In this document: in pieces, positions 34,515-46,806 of the stretch
Numbering within the stretch: the stretch's first letter is position 1
Layout: each line of letters begins with the position of its first letter
DNA from: Oxytricha trifallax
Taxonomy: Eukaryota; Ciliophora; Spirotrichea; Sporadotrichida; Oxytrichidae
Length of the DNA: 64,000 bases
Assembly: GCA_000711775.1 (NCBI GenBank)
Contig: ARYC01001315.1
Span: 1-64,000, forward strand
Direction: 5' to 3'
Translations under genes and position numbers: made by a program
The notes under the pieces: generated by a model
Seen by the model: only the letters and a program-made list of their open reading frames with translations
Databases searched by the model: none
Told to the model about the DNA's origin: nothing

Positions 34515-36660
34515 ATGGAAACTAACAATAACCAACAAACTGAGTGGAGAAAGCTGATAGTCCTCATGGATAATTCTAATAGCCACAACTATAGATTTAC
34601 AAATCCATATAAGACTGCTTTGAATATTCAAAGAAAAGACTAGCAAATTAAGTTCAATTGAACCATAAAATTTATGGAAATAATAGTCATAAACTTTGAT
34701 TAATTCACTGTTTCATGAGACAACATCCATCATCTTCATTTTTGTTTTAAAACAAAGTGAAGAATAAAAATGGTAAAGAAGGAATGAGTGATTTACCAAA
34801 AGAGAGAAAAGCAAGAAGAAAACAATTACCATTGAAAGCAAGAGATAAATTGCTGCGTAACACAAGAGCTAAAGAATATATGTTTATAAAATATAAGGGG
34901 ACAAAGCTCAAAGATAAAACAGGATTAGCTGATGAGAGAATTAGAATTAAGAACCTGACTAAATTGGACTTGTTTAAACAAAACTATAGAGAATAATAGG
35001 CATTAAACGTAAATACATTACTCAGACCAAATTATCGAGGAACTGAGGAATATCATAATTGAATAGCAAAAAATACGAAATAAATACCGTTAATTCCGAA
35101 TGATAATTCTTAACTTGGAACATTCAAAACGTGAAGGGAGATTCCCATTACTTATTATCACGAATTGTAACCAATAAGTCAAGGAAGTCTAAAACAGAGT
35201 CATATTCATGATAAGATCCATAAATCAAAATACATATTATTGTAAATAATTGTAATGGGTGATTAAATCTTTCACTAAAAAGAAATAGACAAAAAATTTA
35301 AGTATGAGAATTAAAAGAATCTATACAAGAGGGAATTGGAACACACTCTAAATGAAATTAATTAGATTTTATATTTTAAATCATGGAAAATATATAATTA
35401 AAATTATAATAATTAAGAATAACTACCTAAAAATTGTCTAAAGATTAAATACTAGGAAGACGATCAAAGATTGACAGACAAAGAGAAAATAGTGACAAGA
35501 ATTAATATAAAGAAATAATACTGGCAAACTATCATTAAAGAGTGAAAAATAATGTCAATAGAAGATCTAAACTAACCAATAATGAGAAGATTTTTTGAAG
35601 AGAAACTATTAAAGCAAGATAAAGTTAAAAGTTGGCATAAAAAACCTCAATTATGGGCAATCATATGTAAAGTCAACTATAAGAATAGTTTCCACATGAA
35701 CACGAAAGAATAGTGGAACAAAGCAATAAGAAGCTGGAGTATTGCCTTGAGAGGATTGACTTAAGATGATTACTCTTTCTAGTAAAAATACTTACAAAAA
35801 GAATAATAAGAAACAAGCAGAACACTTTAAATGGTTAAACATAAACGGAGAAAATACATAACTGGATAAATTAACTAGAAAACAAATATTTGAACTCTAT
35901 AGGGATCTTTATAAAGATTACAGGAGTTAGAACTTAAACCTGAAAGAAAGATCACAAAAATGCAATCATAATAAATGAAGAAAACAAAGGGAAGTTAAGA
36001 GAAGCATCTTGGATTGCAATTTCAATAAAGCGATCTAAAAAAATAGATTTTATGGAAAATTGTCAACAAATTTAGAAGTTCATAGAAATACAATGAGATA
36101 GAAAATAGCTAATAGTTTGAACAAAGGGAACTTCCTCAATTTATAAAGGAAAAACCATATATTGCTAAGAAAAAACTAAGGAGAACAATTATCGAGATCT
36201 GTAATACAAAACCAATCGTAATGAACCAAGTAAGCTAGATAATACAAAAAGGCAATTATAAATAGGATTTAACTACTATATACAGGGAACAATCAAAAGA
36301 GGTCTAAGGAGAAAAATAGCAACACATTTTAATGAGATTAAGTTGATTAAACCGAAGTGAGTGGAGGAGATAGAGAACCTAACGTCTTCATAGAATTGTA
36401 AAAAGCATACAACTTAGTCCAAAGATAAGATTAAACTAGAATTTAAACAGATAAAGATAAATTTATTGCATAATTAAATGAAGAACTATATTTAATAATA
36501 GTATCACTAATGAGAGAAAAGTAATCGAGAGTTAAGAAAGGAGTTGCATAAGGAAGTAGACTATTGACAATGATGTTCAATTTATACCAGCAAGACGCAA
36601 TTAGGTAAAATAGCATAATTATAGGGAAATAAATTAATTTAATCAACACTACATATGTTT
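34515..36660 (+). mobile_element. Second LINE, truncated in the reverse transcriptase
   Basis: The plus strand starts with METNNNQQTEWRKLIVLMDN (ATG 34515), comparable with ORF1 of the LINE at 12.3 kb. A basic ORF (34757-34996 and beyond, KARRKQLPLKARDKLLRN) follows. Endonuclease pieces come next (NIQNVKGDSHY near 35115; EGIGTHSKQNQLDFIFQ near 35325, paralogue EGVVTHSRGNQLDQIF), then the linker SWHKKPQLWAIICKVNYKN near 35630 and RT motif KKGVAQGSRLLTMMFNLYQQ near 36535-36595. The FADD block and 3' end are missing. Frames are broken throughout, so it is a dead copy. Losing the 3' part is unusual for a LINE, which normally loses the 5' part. Confidence 0.75.
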
Positions 36661-36954
36661 GATTTTGATATTAAAATAAATATTAACCTACTGCAGGTTT
36701 TAATGCATAAACTTGTTTTACAAAATAGTTCATTAATTAAACTAAATAAATATAAATAAATAAATAAATAAAATAAAGCGCAATTGTTGAAAAAGAATTC
36801 ATAAAAAAAGTGAAACATAATTTACTTATAAGATATATTTTGTAAATTTAGTAAATAATGTTTTCAAAAGATGTAACTTTATAGATTAAAATTTTATCAT
36901 GAAATGTTTTTGAATACTTAATAAAATTTTAACATGCATTTTAGGTTGAAAGTG

Positions 36955-37890
36955 ATGCAATAAATGTTTTATTTATTTCTATTTAGATAGATTAAAAAAA
37001 AGTTAATTTAAAGAAAAATAAGTGTATACATAACGATCTAAACAAAAAGCTGAAATGAGATAATTTCAAAAATCAAATATATTCTTTGTTATTTTAACTG
37101 TAATGTATTAGTAGCTAACTAATTTTAATTACTTATAGAAGACAAAAACTATATACACTTATAAGTAACATCAGCAAAGTCTATAGTGGTTCCCTGATTT
37201 ATTGAGAGTTGTTTCAGAATTAATTTGGTCTCTTCTTCTTTTGGCTACCTCACCCTCTTGAGCTCTTAACTCCGAGAGCTTTCTCTATCCTGTTGATCAC
37301 ATTTGAATTGTATGCTGATTCACCAGATTCAATATCAACGATTGTTTCAGTCTTCTCATTGACAGCCTTAGCAAGTTGAGTCATCTCCTTCTCTAATCTA
37401 ACCTTTTAGTGTGCCTTAGTTCAATCCAGAAAAATTTTATGTTCCTTTATTTCTTCTTAGTCATCATCTCTCAAATAGTCGAAATCTGCGATGGCACTAA
37501 CTTGCTTATTTGTAGATTGACAATCATGAGCAGCGAAGTCTGTTTAACTGGACCAGTTCTCAAATGATTTCCTGAAGCACACCGTAGGAGATGTTGTCGT
37601 TATCTTGCTTTGGATTTTTTTGATTCTTGGGCTTTGCCTTGACTTCGTTCCACTCCATTTAATAAATTTATTATTTATGATCAAAATTAGTTAGCTACTG
37701 ATATATTATAGTTAAAATAACAAAGAATATATTTGATTTTTTAAATTATCTCATTTTACCTTTTTGTTTGATGCTTTATCAATAATTTTATTATTCGAAG
37801 TTTCACTATTTAACATTGCTTAGAGATATCTTTTTATGCTTTAAAGTTTTTTATCGAATAGAATAAATAAAAAATATTATTGATTCTTTT
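36955..37890. mobile_element. Long-inverted-repeat element carrying one gene
   Basis: About 105 bp at 37027-37131 are the reverse complement, with few mismatches, of 37684-37790 (block TTAGTTAGCTACT...AAAATAACAAAGAATATATT). Weaker matching extends outward to about 36955 and 37890. Between the arms is a single minus-strand coding region. The arrangement is that of a small DNA transposon or a gene mobilised between inverted repeats; no transposase signature was recognised. Confidence 0.65.
37150..37662 (-). CDS. Coiled-coil-like protein inside inverted repeats
   Basis: ATG at about 37660 (minus) gives MEWNEVKAKPKNQKNPKQD, then NDNISYGVLQEII up to a TGA. After a slip the frame continues NKQVSAIADFDYLRDDDQEE, KAHQKVRLEKEMTQLAKAVN, EKTETIVDIESGESAYNSNV and INRIEKALGVKSSRG. 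The middle has heptad-like spacing of Leu/Ile/Val suggesting a coiled coil. Two in-frame TGA codons or slips break it. No known family; its position between long inverted repeats suggests an element-borne gene. Confidence 0.5.
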
Positions 37891-38639
37891 ATAACGTTTT
37901 CAATGAATCATGATTAGGCATGTTTATGAACCTTAGAATTGAACCTCATTGCTAAACTAATTTTAAAATATCATATTTTTTCTCTTTTTTATTAAAAGAT
38001 TTGTTGCTTCTTTTATTTCAATTTTAATTATTTAAAATTCTCTTATAATTAAATTTAATAAGTTTATTAATTTTTAACTTGATTGATCTATGTATATTAT
38101 TTAAATTATTTTAATTTCTTCACTAATATTCTTGGTATGATATTATTACAATTAAATATATTTATACCTCAATTTAATGCATAAGTTAATTTATGCCATT
38201 ATGTTTGTTGTCTAATTCAAAACCCAAAAACCCCTTATTAAGATGTTTTAGTGATTTGACTTGTAGGGTATAGTTGGGGTCTTATTAGGGTTAGTTGAGA
38301 AATTAGGTCAAATTGCAAAATGAGAAATAGAAATTAGCGAAATTCAGTGTCTATTTATGATGAGTAATATTTATATTTACTGCTTAAGCTTAGGTATGGT
38401 ACGAATATTTATACAGTCTAAATAAAACCAGTGCTAATTTAAGCAGCTATAGCAAAGCTTCTTTGAAAAAGTGTCTCAACTATTAGATATCACTGCATGT
38501 TAGCTGTTTAGCATTATAATTCTGGTACTTGAAAACATCCAGTAAGAAAATAAAAGTTCACTCAAACCCATATTGAATACCTCTGTGACTCTAACACTTT
38601 AAAGTATAGAGCACACTTTCCTCTTGACTAACTAACTGT

Positions 38640-39367
38640 AATGTTTTATCGCAGGTTTCCTGGCATTCGTATCTCCTTTGACTATAGCTAACATTTAAAG
38701 AAGGTCAACAGAGTGAAGAGAGTGATTGATTTTATAGTGCCATATAATAGTAATAATTTAAACTATATATATATATATATGATTAAATGCAGAGGGCTAT
38801 TGATAATAATATCAAGTTCAAACACGCTGATGAAGCTGTGTTTACCTTCAACACCTTTATTAATAAGTCTTGGAATAAAAAGTATGATAATATAGAAGTC
38901 TAAGACTAGAAAGTAAAGGTTGTAACCCATGCATTTTTAGCAGGTATTAGTCAAGACTCTGGCTTAGAAAGTTATGTTATTTATCCTCGCTCTATTAAGC
39001 GATAGTAGTATATAGAGTTCCTACATAAGCTGAGAGATAAATACAACGATTAAGAGATCATCCTGTTTGTTGACAACCTCTCAGTTATTAAGACTAAGGA
39101 GTCTAAGAAGCTTATGAAGAGTTAAACATTCCTCCTGTATACAATGTTACTTACAGCCCTTAATTTAATGGAATTGAATTCTACTGGAGTTAAATAAAGA
39201 CCCACTGCAAGAAACTGCTGTTGTATCACCTAATGCATGACTTGCCTATAGATACAGTAGGCTTGATTTAGAGTAGCTGCAAGATAGTAAGCATAGATAA
39301 GACAGCAGTTTGTGCGAGAGAAGGAAGAATGAATGTTTATATATAAGTTATAGATTTAAATGAATGA
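38640..39367 (+). pseudogene. TBE 42-kDa transposase (DDE), frame-broken
   Basis: Plus-strand pieces in order: FYRRFPGIRISFDYSQHL near 38645-38700; after a slip in an (AT)n run, DNNIKFKHADEAVFTFNTF near 38790-38860, with a likely catalytic Asp; ILFVDNLSVIKTKESKKLM near 39060-39115, second Asp; then, after another slip, NVTYSPQFNGIEFYWSQIKT near 39145-39200, with the catalytic Glu. It ends VIDLNE at TGA 39365-39367. D-D-E spacing and the DN-x(n)-YSP-xxNxIE blocks are those of IS630/Tc1-type transposases, to which TBE belongs. N-terminal parts (SSYSKASLKKCLNY near 38440) are present but in another frame. Enough breaks remain that no full protein could be made. Confidence 0.85.
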
Positions 39368-39371
39368 ATAA

Positions 39372-40103
39372 GTTCACATATTAAACTAACCCAGAAAAGG
39401 ATTTGCTTTTCTTTCTTCTCCTCTTCGTTTGGCTTGGTTGGGCCTATATTTCTTCTCTTAGTACCACCTCCTGCATCTATGTTCATTTCATCAGGCTTTT
39501 AAACATCTTTATCTTGCTCAATTCATGAACAGTCTATGACTTTCTTTGTCTGTGAACCTTTGCATATTCTTTCATTAGGAATATACAGTTCCAGGTATCC
39601 CTACAAAGTTATGTGTCAAAGCTTACTAGAGAGGTAAGGATGCTTCTTAAGCTCTGCAAGCCAGGTCTCGCTTATTAGTATGCCTTGCTCTCTTTTAATC
39701 TTCAGGAGAAATAGAGTAGCGCTTTTTGTGAGCTTCTTCAATGATCTCATAATTCTCTCCTATACTGCCAAGAACACCAAATAAGAAGCTCCTTTTTGAA
39801 AGCTTGTTAGAGATTTTTTTTGGTAGGAAGATAAACTCCCAACTCTTCATCTTTCATCGCATCATCGTTAAGATTAGTGACTGAAATCTCTGGAAAGTTT
39901 GGTATATCTATCAACTTTATTTCATTGTTTTTGAAGGCTTTCATATCATCACAGAGAATAGCTTTTAGGATTTAAATTTTGGTACCTTCCATCGTTGGAA
40001 GGAATAAACCCACTATATTATATGATTAAGTATATGTCAAATGCTTACCATGCTGAGTGAGGTATCTATAGAGATCTTCCTTGCTTCTAAATCTTGACAT
40101 CAT
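39372..40103 (-). pseudogene. TBE 22-kDa ORF, frame-broken
   Basis: ATG at 40103 (minus) opens MMSRFRSKEDLYRYLTQHGK, continuing ILCDDMKAFKNNEIKLIDIP, NFPEISVTNLNDDAMKDEEL and GVYLPTKKNL. A slip near 39790 moves to GSIGENYEIIEEAHKKRYS and DQKRARHTNKRD, with GPTKPNEEEKKEKQ near the end. Position and opposite orientation between transposase and zinc-finger/kinase gene fit the 22-kDa gene of TBE elements, whose role is unknown. The stop near 39372 lies only a few bases from the transposase stop, so the two genes are convergent and almost touching. Confidence 0.75.
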
Positions 40104-40711
40104 TTCTTAAGCTTAAACCCTCTTCATTGCAGTACTTATAGATTCCATCATTGTTCCTTCTCTCCTTATTTAATTTCAAATTATAATATATAGAGTTCTG
40201 GATCCTATTGTTTAAAATCTTAGTACTAAATATGGGCATCTTATAGGAGGTTAACATGGTAAAGATACGTGGAGAAAGTTTGCAGAAACTATAACAAACT
40301 GCAGAGATTGATCTCCATATTTATCAATATTGTTCCATTAATTTAGTACTAAATTTGTTTAAATTTGATTAGTACTGGTACTAAATTCGTTTAATTTTAA
40401 TTTTTACCAATTTAATAGTACCAAAACTTAATTAGTGCCTACTTTTAATCAAGTGAAATTTTAATGGAAAAGTTCTAATCTGGTTCAAAACCTAATTGTA
40501 CCAGTACCAACCTGATTTTTTTCAATGTTGGTACCAAAGTAAAAAATAAAGCATAAAATTAGAAAAGTTTTAGTTATAAACTAAGTATAAATATTACTTC
40601 TACCACCTTATAATCAACTATTATTGCTGCAGTTTCAACTCCTATACAGAGTAACTATAAATGGAGAGGTTATAAGATCATTTTAATTGAAATTTAAATT
40701 TGAATTTAAAC

Positions 40712-42170
40712 ATGGCGGCTAACTTAAATAGTAAGTCAATTTCTCTTGGAACAGGTTAATCATTGCTAAACTTTGGCTCCTCCAAGAAATAAGAAGTAAT
40801 TTATATTAAAAAAGAAGTTGATCTAAGAACTCTAGATTGAGAAGGTGAGGTCTTTAAAATTTAAGTTTAAAACAAGAAGTAGAATGCATAGATGGGAGTT
40901 TAAACATAAGTTGAATTGGTTGAGGAAGATAAGGAACAGCAACCAATAGAAAAAATTAAAACATTTTAATGTGAAGACTACTAAAATTTCTTCTCAACTG
41001 AGTCTAGCTTGAAGAGGCACATCAAAGAGGTACACTCTGGTAGAGCTAAGATCTACTTTAAGCATGATAAAGTAGATGGTAGATATTAGTGCACAACATG
41101 CATGAAGTCTTATACTCAGCCAAAGTAAAGAGGCATATGCAGAAGCATCATTTAAGTGAATTCCTGATTAAAGATGAGACAATTTAAAAGCTTGTACCTG
41201 CTAAAAGAAAAAATAACTCTCTTGAGTCATATAAAGATAAGTAGGAGAGAATTAAGAGATAGAAGCGATTGGAGTCAATAAATCAACCTGCAAATGGTAT
41301 GAATATAACATGCTTATAAGAGAGAGAGCAATGTATATACCTACATTAAATATAGTTGACATAAGCAACTATATTGAGAACTATTTAAATATTGATATAC
41401 CTAACAAGGTAAAACTTATAGTTGTTGATGAATTCGCTTAAAAAGTATATCCATTCAAGTATCTCATTAAGAACGAGCAATATTAAAAAGAGTTTGCAAA
41501 CGAATACGTAGTACTGAGAGAGGCTTCGAAAAGATAATGCAAGAACCTAGCTAAGCTCGACGGAGTTGTACTTGGCCATGGCTTTATTGCATTAAGACTC
41601 AAGAAGTTTGAAATGACTCTAAAATAGCTTATCTACCATAATAGATATCCTTATGATTTAAATGAGATACTCACAGAAATGACAAAGGGTGTGAAAGAGC
41701 TTCATGATCTAGGGTATGTTCATAGAGATTTGAAGCCAGAAAACATAATGTTAAATCTTTTGCCCTTTAGAAATAGTAGTCATAGATTTTAACAGAGCAA
41801 TAAGACAAGAGATAGCGACTATAGCTAAGGTTCTCGGAACTCCAGGATACTTCCCAATAAGAGAGAAATGGACGAAAGGCTCTGTATAGTGGGATGTTTG
41901 GGCGGTAGCTGCAATTATCTTAGAGTGATATATGGAAAGTATGTCATATTTTGGTACTAAGCATGAAAAATAATCAATAAGTTTGGCATAGAAGCATATC
42001 AAGCAAGAGGATGTATGCTAAGAAATTAAAAGTATAGTAGATATGATAATTGTGAGAGCTCCCCAATATCCTCGACAATAATTAGAGAGTATAATTTAAA
42101 CACTAGAGAGAGCAAAATTCAAAAGATATAGCGAAGACAAGCAGATAAAATTTTTTAGAATTTAATAAAC
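40712..42170 (+). pseudogene. TBE 57-kDa zinc-finger/kinase ORF, frame-broken
   Basis: ATG at 40712 opens MAANLNSKSISLGTGQSLLN; a TGA follows near 40838. Then two C2H2 fingers: FQCEDYQNFFSTESSLKRHI near 40967-41025 (second Cys changed to Tyr) and YQCTTCMKSYTQP... with KRHMQKHH after a slip, near 41085-41155. A kinase domain follows: TKGVKELHDLGYVHRDLKPE near 41686-41746 (HRDLKPEN catalytic loop), VVIDFNRA (usual DFG) and VLGTPGYFPIREKW with SVQWDVWAVAAIILE. This order defines the TBE 57-kDa protein. The HRD Asp is intact, while the DFG is DFN and one finger lacks a Cys. Slips occur at about 41125 and 41755 plus a TGA near 41927. Confidence 0.85.
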
Positions 42171-42304
42171 TAATAATCAATAAATATACATAAAATTCAC
42201 ATAAAACCTGCGTTTTCTCTACTTACCTAAATAAGACCCCCACCTATACCCTACAAATCAAATCACTTAAACATCTAATTAAGGGGTTTTGGGATTTTGA
42301 TTCT

Positions 42305-43330
42305 CGAATATCATTATCGTCTCTTTTTACTTTATTTATTGAAATATATTTGTTATTTTTAAAAAAATGTCTCTAAACTCATATAATTATTTTAAAGTTG
42401 TCAAAATAGGTAGGTAAAAATATTTTTTATCATTTATTAATAATTGTGTTGTGTATTTTTTATTGAAAATTTTTATTTTATATATTGCAAAAACACTTTT
42501 ATTATAGAAAGCCATGGAAATTTACTTTATAAGCTTTCTTAAGATATATGTAAAATCTTTTTATTCAAGATATTTCAAATTAATATCAATAATATCATTT
42601 CATTATTAGATTTTTTATATCTTATTATATTTTTACTGCTTTTCAAAAGTTATAAGTTTAGTATCCAATTTTCTCTAGTTATTTTTCAAAAATTAACAAC
42701 ACCAAAAAAATCATTTCTTATCAATGAATATTTATATTTAACATGCAACAGCCATTCAAATTGTAATCAAGCAAGTTCTTAGTCTATTTTAAAGTATAAA
42801 TTTAAGAAAAATAATGACAATAAAGTATTTTAATAAAAATGAGCCACTCTCTCTCTTTATATATTATATTATTTTTTTAAATATTGAATTATTACTAAGA
42901 TTGTATCTATACCATATTATCTTGTGTGAATATTCTATAGAAATAGTTAAGTCGGTTATTTTATAGACTATTAGGGAAATTGAAGTGAAATGAAATGATA
43001 AGAATTTGATTCTTATAGTCATTAATGCGATTAAACTCTATTTATCAGATTTATATGCAATAGTTCACTGCCATTATTCTTAGCCAAGTAGAGTTTATAT
43101 CGACAGCTTAAAGGTCTCATTTCAAATTCATTACTTTAAATTACTAAGATTTGTATCAAATCAATGGTTTTAGATTCATTCTATTTGCATTTATAATATA
43201 TTTATGAATTAATTAGTGATATAAATTTCTTAAAAGAATTTACAAATAATAGAGTAATAACAAACATGAATTAGAAGAATATAGAAATAATAAACAAATA
43301 AATATAGAATTAATAGTTAGATATACTATA
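42305..43330. other. AT-rich filler, no gene seen
   Basis: About 80% AT, no supported coding or repeat. The pre-insertion locus continues from the right TBE flank. Confidence 0.45.
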
Positions 43331-45260
43331 ACAGATAGATAAATAATAACTGAAGGTAAAATTAAAATTACCTTTAAAAACATTGTTGTTTAATATCTAA
43401 ATATAATTTTAACTGTTGTAATTCATTTTTTCATTAAATGTTTACTCCTCCTCATTCAGATGAGCATCATTTCCATGGTTTCCAATTATTTAAGATCTTT
43501 TTCCTCTTGTCCTCCATCACTGGTCCTGGTTAGATACATGAAATCTTTTGGTCATTTCCTCTTTGTTTTAAATTACTTAGGCTTTTGCCATTCTTATTGG
43601 TTCCTTTGATATTCCCTTCATTGTGCTTTTTCTACAAGAATAAGCAATCTTCTACTTTTATTCTTCTTAGATTATTGTACAGAAATTTGCATCTCGCTTG
43701 TATTCTATCAATATTAAAGATCCAGTCTTCAAACCAGCTCATCCCAAAATTATCTTGTGAGATTTTGATTTATCTTTGAATACCTATTTCGAGGTTTGTC
43801 TACTATAGCGCCTTGTCTCTTTTCACTGTTATTGTCTCAATCATCTTCTCGTCCTCTATAATATCTGACCTCCAAATCTCTAGCTTCATAAGCCCAATAT
43901 CTTAGTTGAGCATTTACGACATTTTTCAAATAAAGTGAATTGTTTTAAATAATAAATTAGTAATAATCAAAAATGAAAATGATCAGACGCAGAAGTAGAC
44001 TGTGCACTCACATTAAATGTAAGTTACAAAAAACATATCTAAAAATTTTATTTTTTAGTGTACCTCCTCAGTGAGACGTGTGACGACGAAAGACAAAGAC
44101 TTCGCAGAGCTGCTTGAAAAACAGGTTATGGTGTTTACAAATGGAAAGATGGAAGAATTTACAAAGGAAATTATAAAGATGATGAAACGTTTTTTAGATA
44201 TACATTTTCTATTACTACATTTACTATTACTATTATTACTAATTTATTATTTAAAACAATTCACTTTATTTGAAAAATATTGTAATTAAGTCATATCTTT
44301 GTGTATTTATCCAATCATTGGCAAATTTCTGAAAGATGGATTACCTACAAGTTCCAATGCTAAGAGACTAGCTATAAGTATTTCCATCATTTTCATTTGA
44401 TTTGATTATGATTTGCATACAATCTAGTCTGCAAAGAACCCTTTCCTCAATATTTCTATAACAATTGTGTTGATCTATTCTTTTGTATTTTTAGATTAGG
44501 GTTTGACTTCCAACTTTATTTCTAGAGTGGTATATTTCCATTATTCGTGACTCTTGATACTCTGAGTATTATCAAATTTCTGCAAACTTTTAAGCTATTC
44601 TAGCTTATTGGAATTATTATGCACTTTGATCTGTTTATCTCCAAAGTTTTCTGTTTTCTAGCTTCCAGTTTATTTGAGCCAATTTTTTCTCCACCTAAAC
44701 AACTCCTATGTCATTCAGGGCGATAGGTGGGAGTATCATGTGGAAGGTCTTTTATTAGCTGAACTGCGCTTCTTCAACTTGGCTTATGCACATCTCTAGA
44801 CTTGTTCTCAAGACGGGATGGTCTCCTCAGAATCATTTCCTCATGTTGCTAAGATTCCTTATTCTCTATCCAATGGTCTTCATGTTTTCTTATCACAAGT
44901 CCCACTCTTTGTTTCCTTTATTCATTTGCTCCATATTTGTCTTGAAATCTCTTACTAAGATTAACTCGATCTTGCTCCTTGTACTTAGACAACATACTAT
45001 TGAAATCATCATATTTTTGTGTTTTATTTGGTCTGTCTGCATGCATTCTGAACCATATCTATATAAGTCAAACTTTGATATATATGCTTAAGATTCGTTG
45101 ATTTGATTGCTTGGGTTGATTTGTCCGATCCTCGATCTTCTTTTAAATCTTATTTGTTTGTTTAGCGGATTTTCTTGATGATTATTCTCTCTCTATCCGA
45201 GCGCTTCATGATCCTTCCTTCTGTCTCTATATTCATAAATGATCTTATACTATATAACAA
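43330..45260 (-). pseudogene. Decayed relative of the 25.1-26.7 kb gene, with insertion
   Basis: Minus-strand blocks match the type copy in order: NPLNKQIRFKRRSRIGQINP near 45110-45170 (type NRQMDFKSKLKIGSTNP), ISIVCCLSTRSKIELILVR near 44950-45010 (ITIVCYPSTRSKIVKALVR), SLEMCISQVEEAQFSQ and LPPIALNDIGVVQVEKKLAQ near 44650-44790 (LPPISINDRGISQLDKCIG), and QSIFQKFANDWINTQ near 44290-44340 (KSIFQIFAKDWLNMQ). Internal TGA codons and slips make it a pseudogene. A plus-strand MORN-like block (43995-44230) sits within it. The 3' flank shares an AGATAGATAA...TAATAACT...AGGTAA sequence with the type copy, so similarity extends past the ORF. Confidence 0.65.
43995..44230 (+). CDS. MORN-repeat segment
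   Basis: The plus strand reads TGYGVYKWKDGRIYKGNYKD then DE near 44122-44190, a clear MORN repeat (GYGxYxWxDGxxYxGxYxxx). The sequence before it (ACTCACATTAAATG then AAGTTACAAAAAACATATCT) matches 19030-19070 closely, and the downstream GATGAAACGTTTTTTAGATA resembles 19220-19235. So the same segment exists twice in the window, once inside the CDPK IES and once inside the decayed unknown gene. MORN proteins often organise membranes or cytoskeleton. No start or stop is visible. Confidence 0.55.
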
Positions 45261-45264
45261 TGAT

Positions 45265-46740
45265 ATAGAAAGTCCTTAATATAATTATTCTTATTCATTT
45301 TTATATCAAATGTACTTAGTTTATTTTTTCATTTAGTAATATACAAATATCAAAGACAACTTAAATTAAAAAAAAGTAGCTGCCAATATTAAAGAGGAAG
45401 CTAATAAACCATAACTTATCTTTATTCAATCATTCTTTTTCTTATCAGTATAAATTTAAGATAAGGGATTTTTTTTTAAATTATAATAATTTTCATACGC
45501 ATTACTTTTTAAAAGTTGGTGAGGAGTCCATTAAATATCTAAATAAAATATAATTAAAAAATGTAATCTTCATATATTTAATATAAGTACCTACCTTTTC
45601 TCATCATATAATAAAGGTAATATAGCTTTAATGAAGTTTAGTACTATCAAGTTTATTATATACTATTAATCGGTCTTTTAATAGGATGATACTCAAACAT
45701 TTTTAAATTGATATATAGTTTATTTATATGTTAATTATATAAGTTAAATTAAACTACTGAAAATATGCAATATGCATTCTTAAGGTTTGTGTGCTCAATA
45801 TAAAGTTATCAATTCATTTTACTTTATTAATTATTGAAGTTATTTTAATTTAAAATAATAAAAAAAGGAGATTTATATATAAAGGATATGATCTTTCATT
45901 TTAAATAACTAAAGATTTTAACTCAAATTTAAATGAGGAATGTTAATGGATTAATCTCTGGTTATTGATTATAACTTAATGAATTAATAATGAATAATAA
46001 TGATTAATTGATAATTTTTTTTAAAAAATATAGCTTATATTACAAGCTTTTGAATATTTTATTATTATTTGGTTAATTTTAGATTATTAACAATTTTAAA
46101 TTTATTAAATTTATTATTACATCTCCATTATATTAGCTATGTTTCCATTTTTAAAAATATTTATTAATAAAAGTTGAAAATGTCTCTTTATTAAAAGATA
46201 ATTGATTTCTAAGTTGATTTAAGTTGTTTTGGGATTTATTAACTTTAATTTAATATATTTACAATAATTATAGGTATTAAGCTATACTTGTTTTATAAAC
46301 CTTAAACTAATTTAAGTATTTTATTCAATCTTTAAATTGATATTAAAGCAATATTAATGCTAATTGTTTATAAATTTATGGCTTAATTTAATAAATAAGA
46401 GTGTAAGGAAAAATGTAGATATCAAAACCATAATTTAGGATTGCCTTTTTGGCAGAATTTACCTGTCATAAGTATTATTCAGATAACTCCAAATGAATTG
46501 AATATTATCAATAAAACTTAAATTAAATATTAGTTGTCCAATATGAGTTTCAAATTTGTTAAAATTCATTAAGAATTAGTACTTTTGGAGATTAAAAAGA
46601 ATTTTTACTGAACTAATTCATAATTTTTGTTTATTCATTATATTTTATTAACAACGATTAATTAATGCCATAAGTAATTACTTTCCATTCATTATATTCA
46701 CATCGAAAGTATATCAAATTTCAAAAAAAATGATTCATGA
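45265..46740. other. AT-rich filler, no gene seen
   Basis: Very AT-rich with frequent TTTAATTTA-type runs. No gene or repeat could be supported. Confidence 0.45.
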
Positions 46741-46806
46741 CAAGTAATAAGGAAACTTAATCTATAAAAGGATACGTTACAAAACAATAAGTATCTTTCT
46801 ACAAAA

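Larger units (their letters stand above)
38218..42299. mobile_element. TBE transposon, complete with TIRs and ATT duplication
   Basis: 4082 bp. The left end starts CAAAACCCAAAAACCCC (38218) and the right end is its inverted relative, CAAAATCCCAAAACCCC read on the minus strand from 42299. Similarity continues for about 78 bp. The element is flanked by ATT on both sides (38215-38217 and 42300-42302), fitting the ANT target of telomere-bearing elements of Oxytricha. Inside are three genes in the known TBE arrangement. All three contain slips or TGA stops, so this copy is probably dead. TBE elements are germline-limited and excised during development; their transposases contribute to genome rearrangement in Oxytricha. 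Confidence 0.9.

Noticed and set aside
36750..36775. CRISPR-like or satellite array (AAATAAATAAAT)
   Set aside because: Simple AAAT microsatellite; no repeat-spacer structure anywhere in the window.
40330..40560. GGTACC/GTACTA-rich stretch as a regulatory array inside TBE
   Set aside because: Short motif recurs about eight times but with irregular spacing; it could be ordinary TBE noncoding DNA between the 22-kDa and 57-kDa genes.
44786..45091. Plus-strand 101-codon ORF
   Set aside because: Antisense shadow of the minus-strand relative of the 25-kb gene, which has paralogue support.
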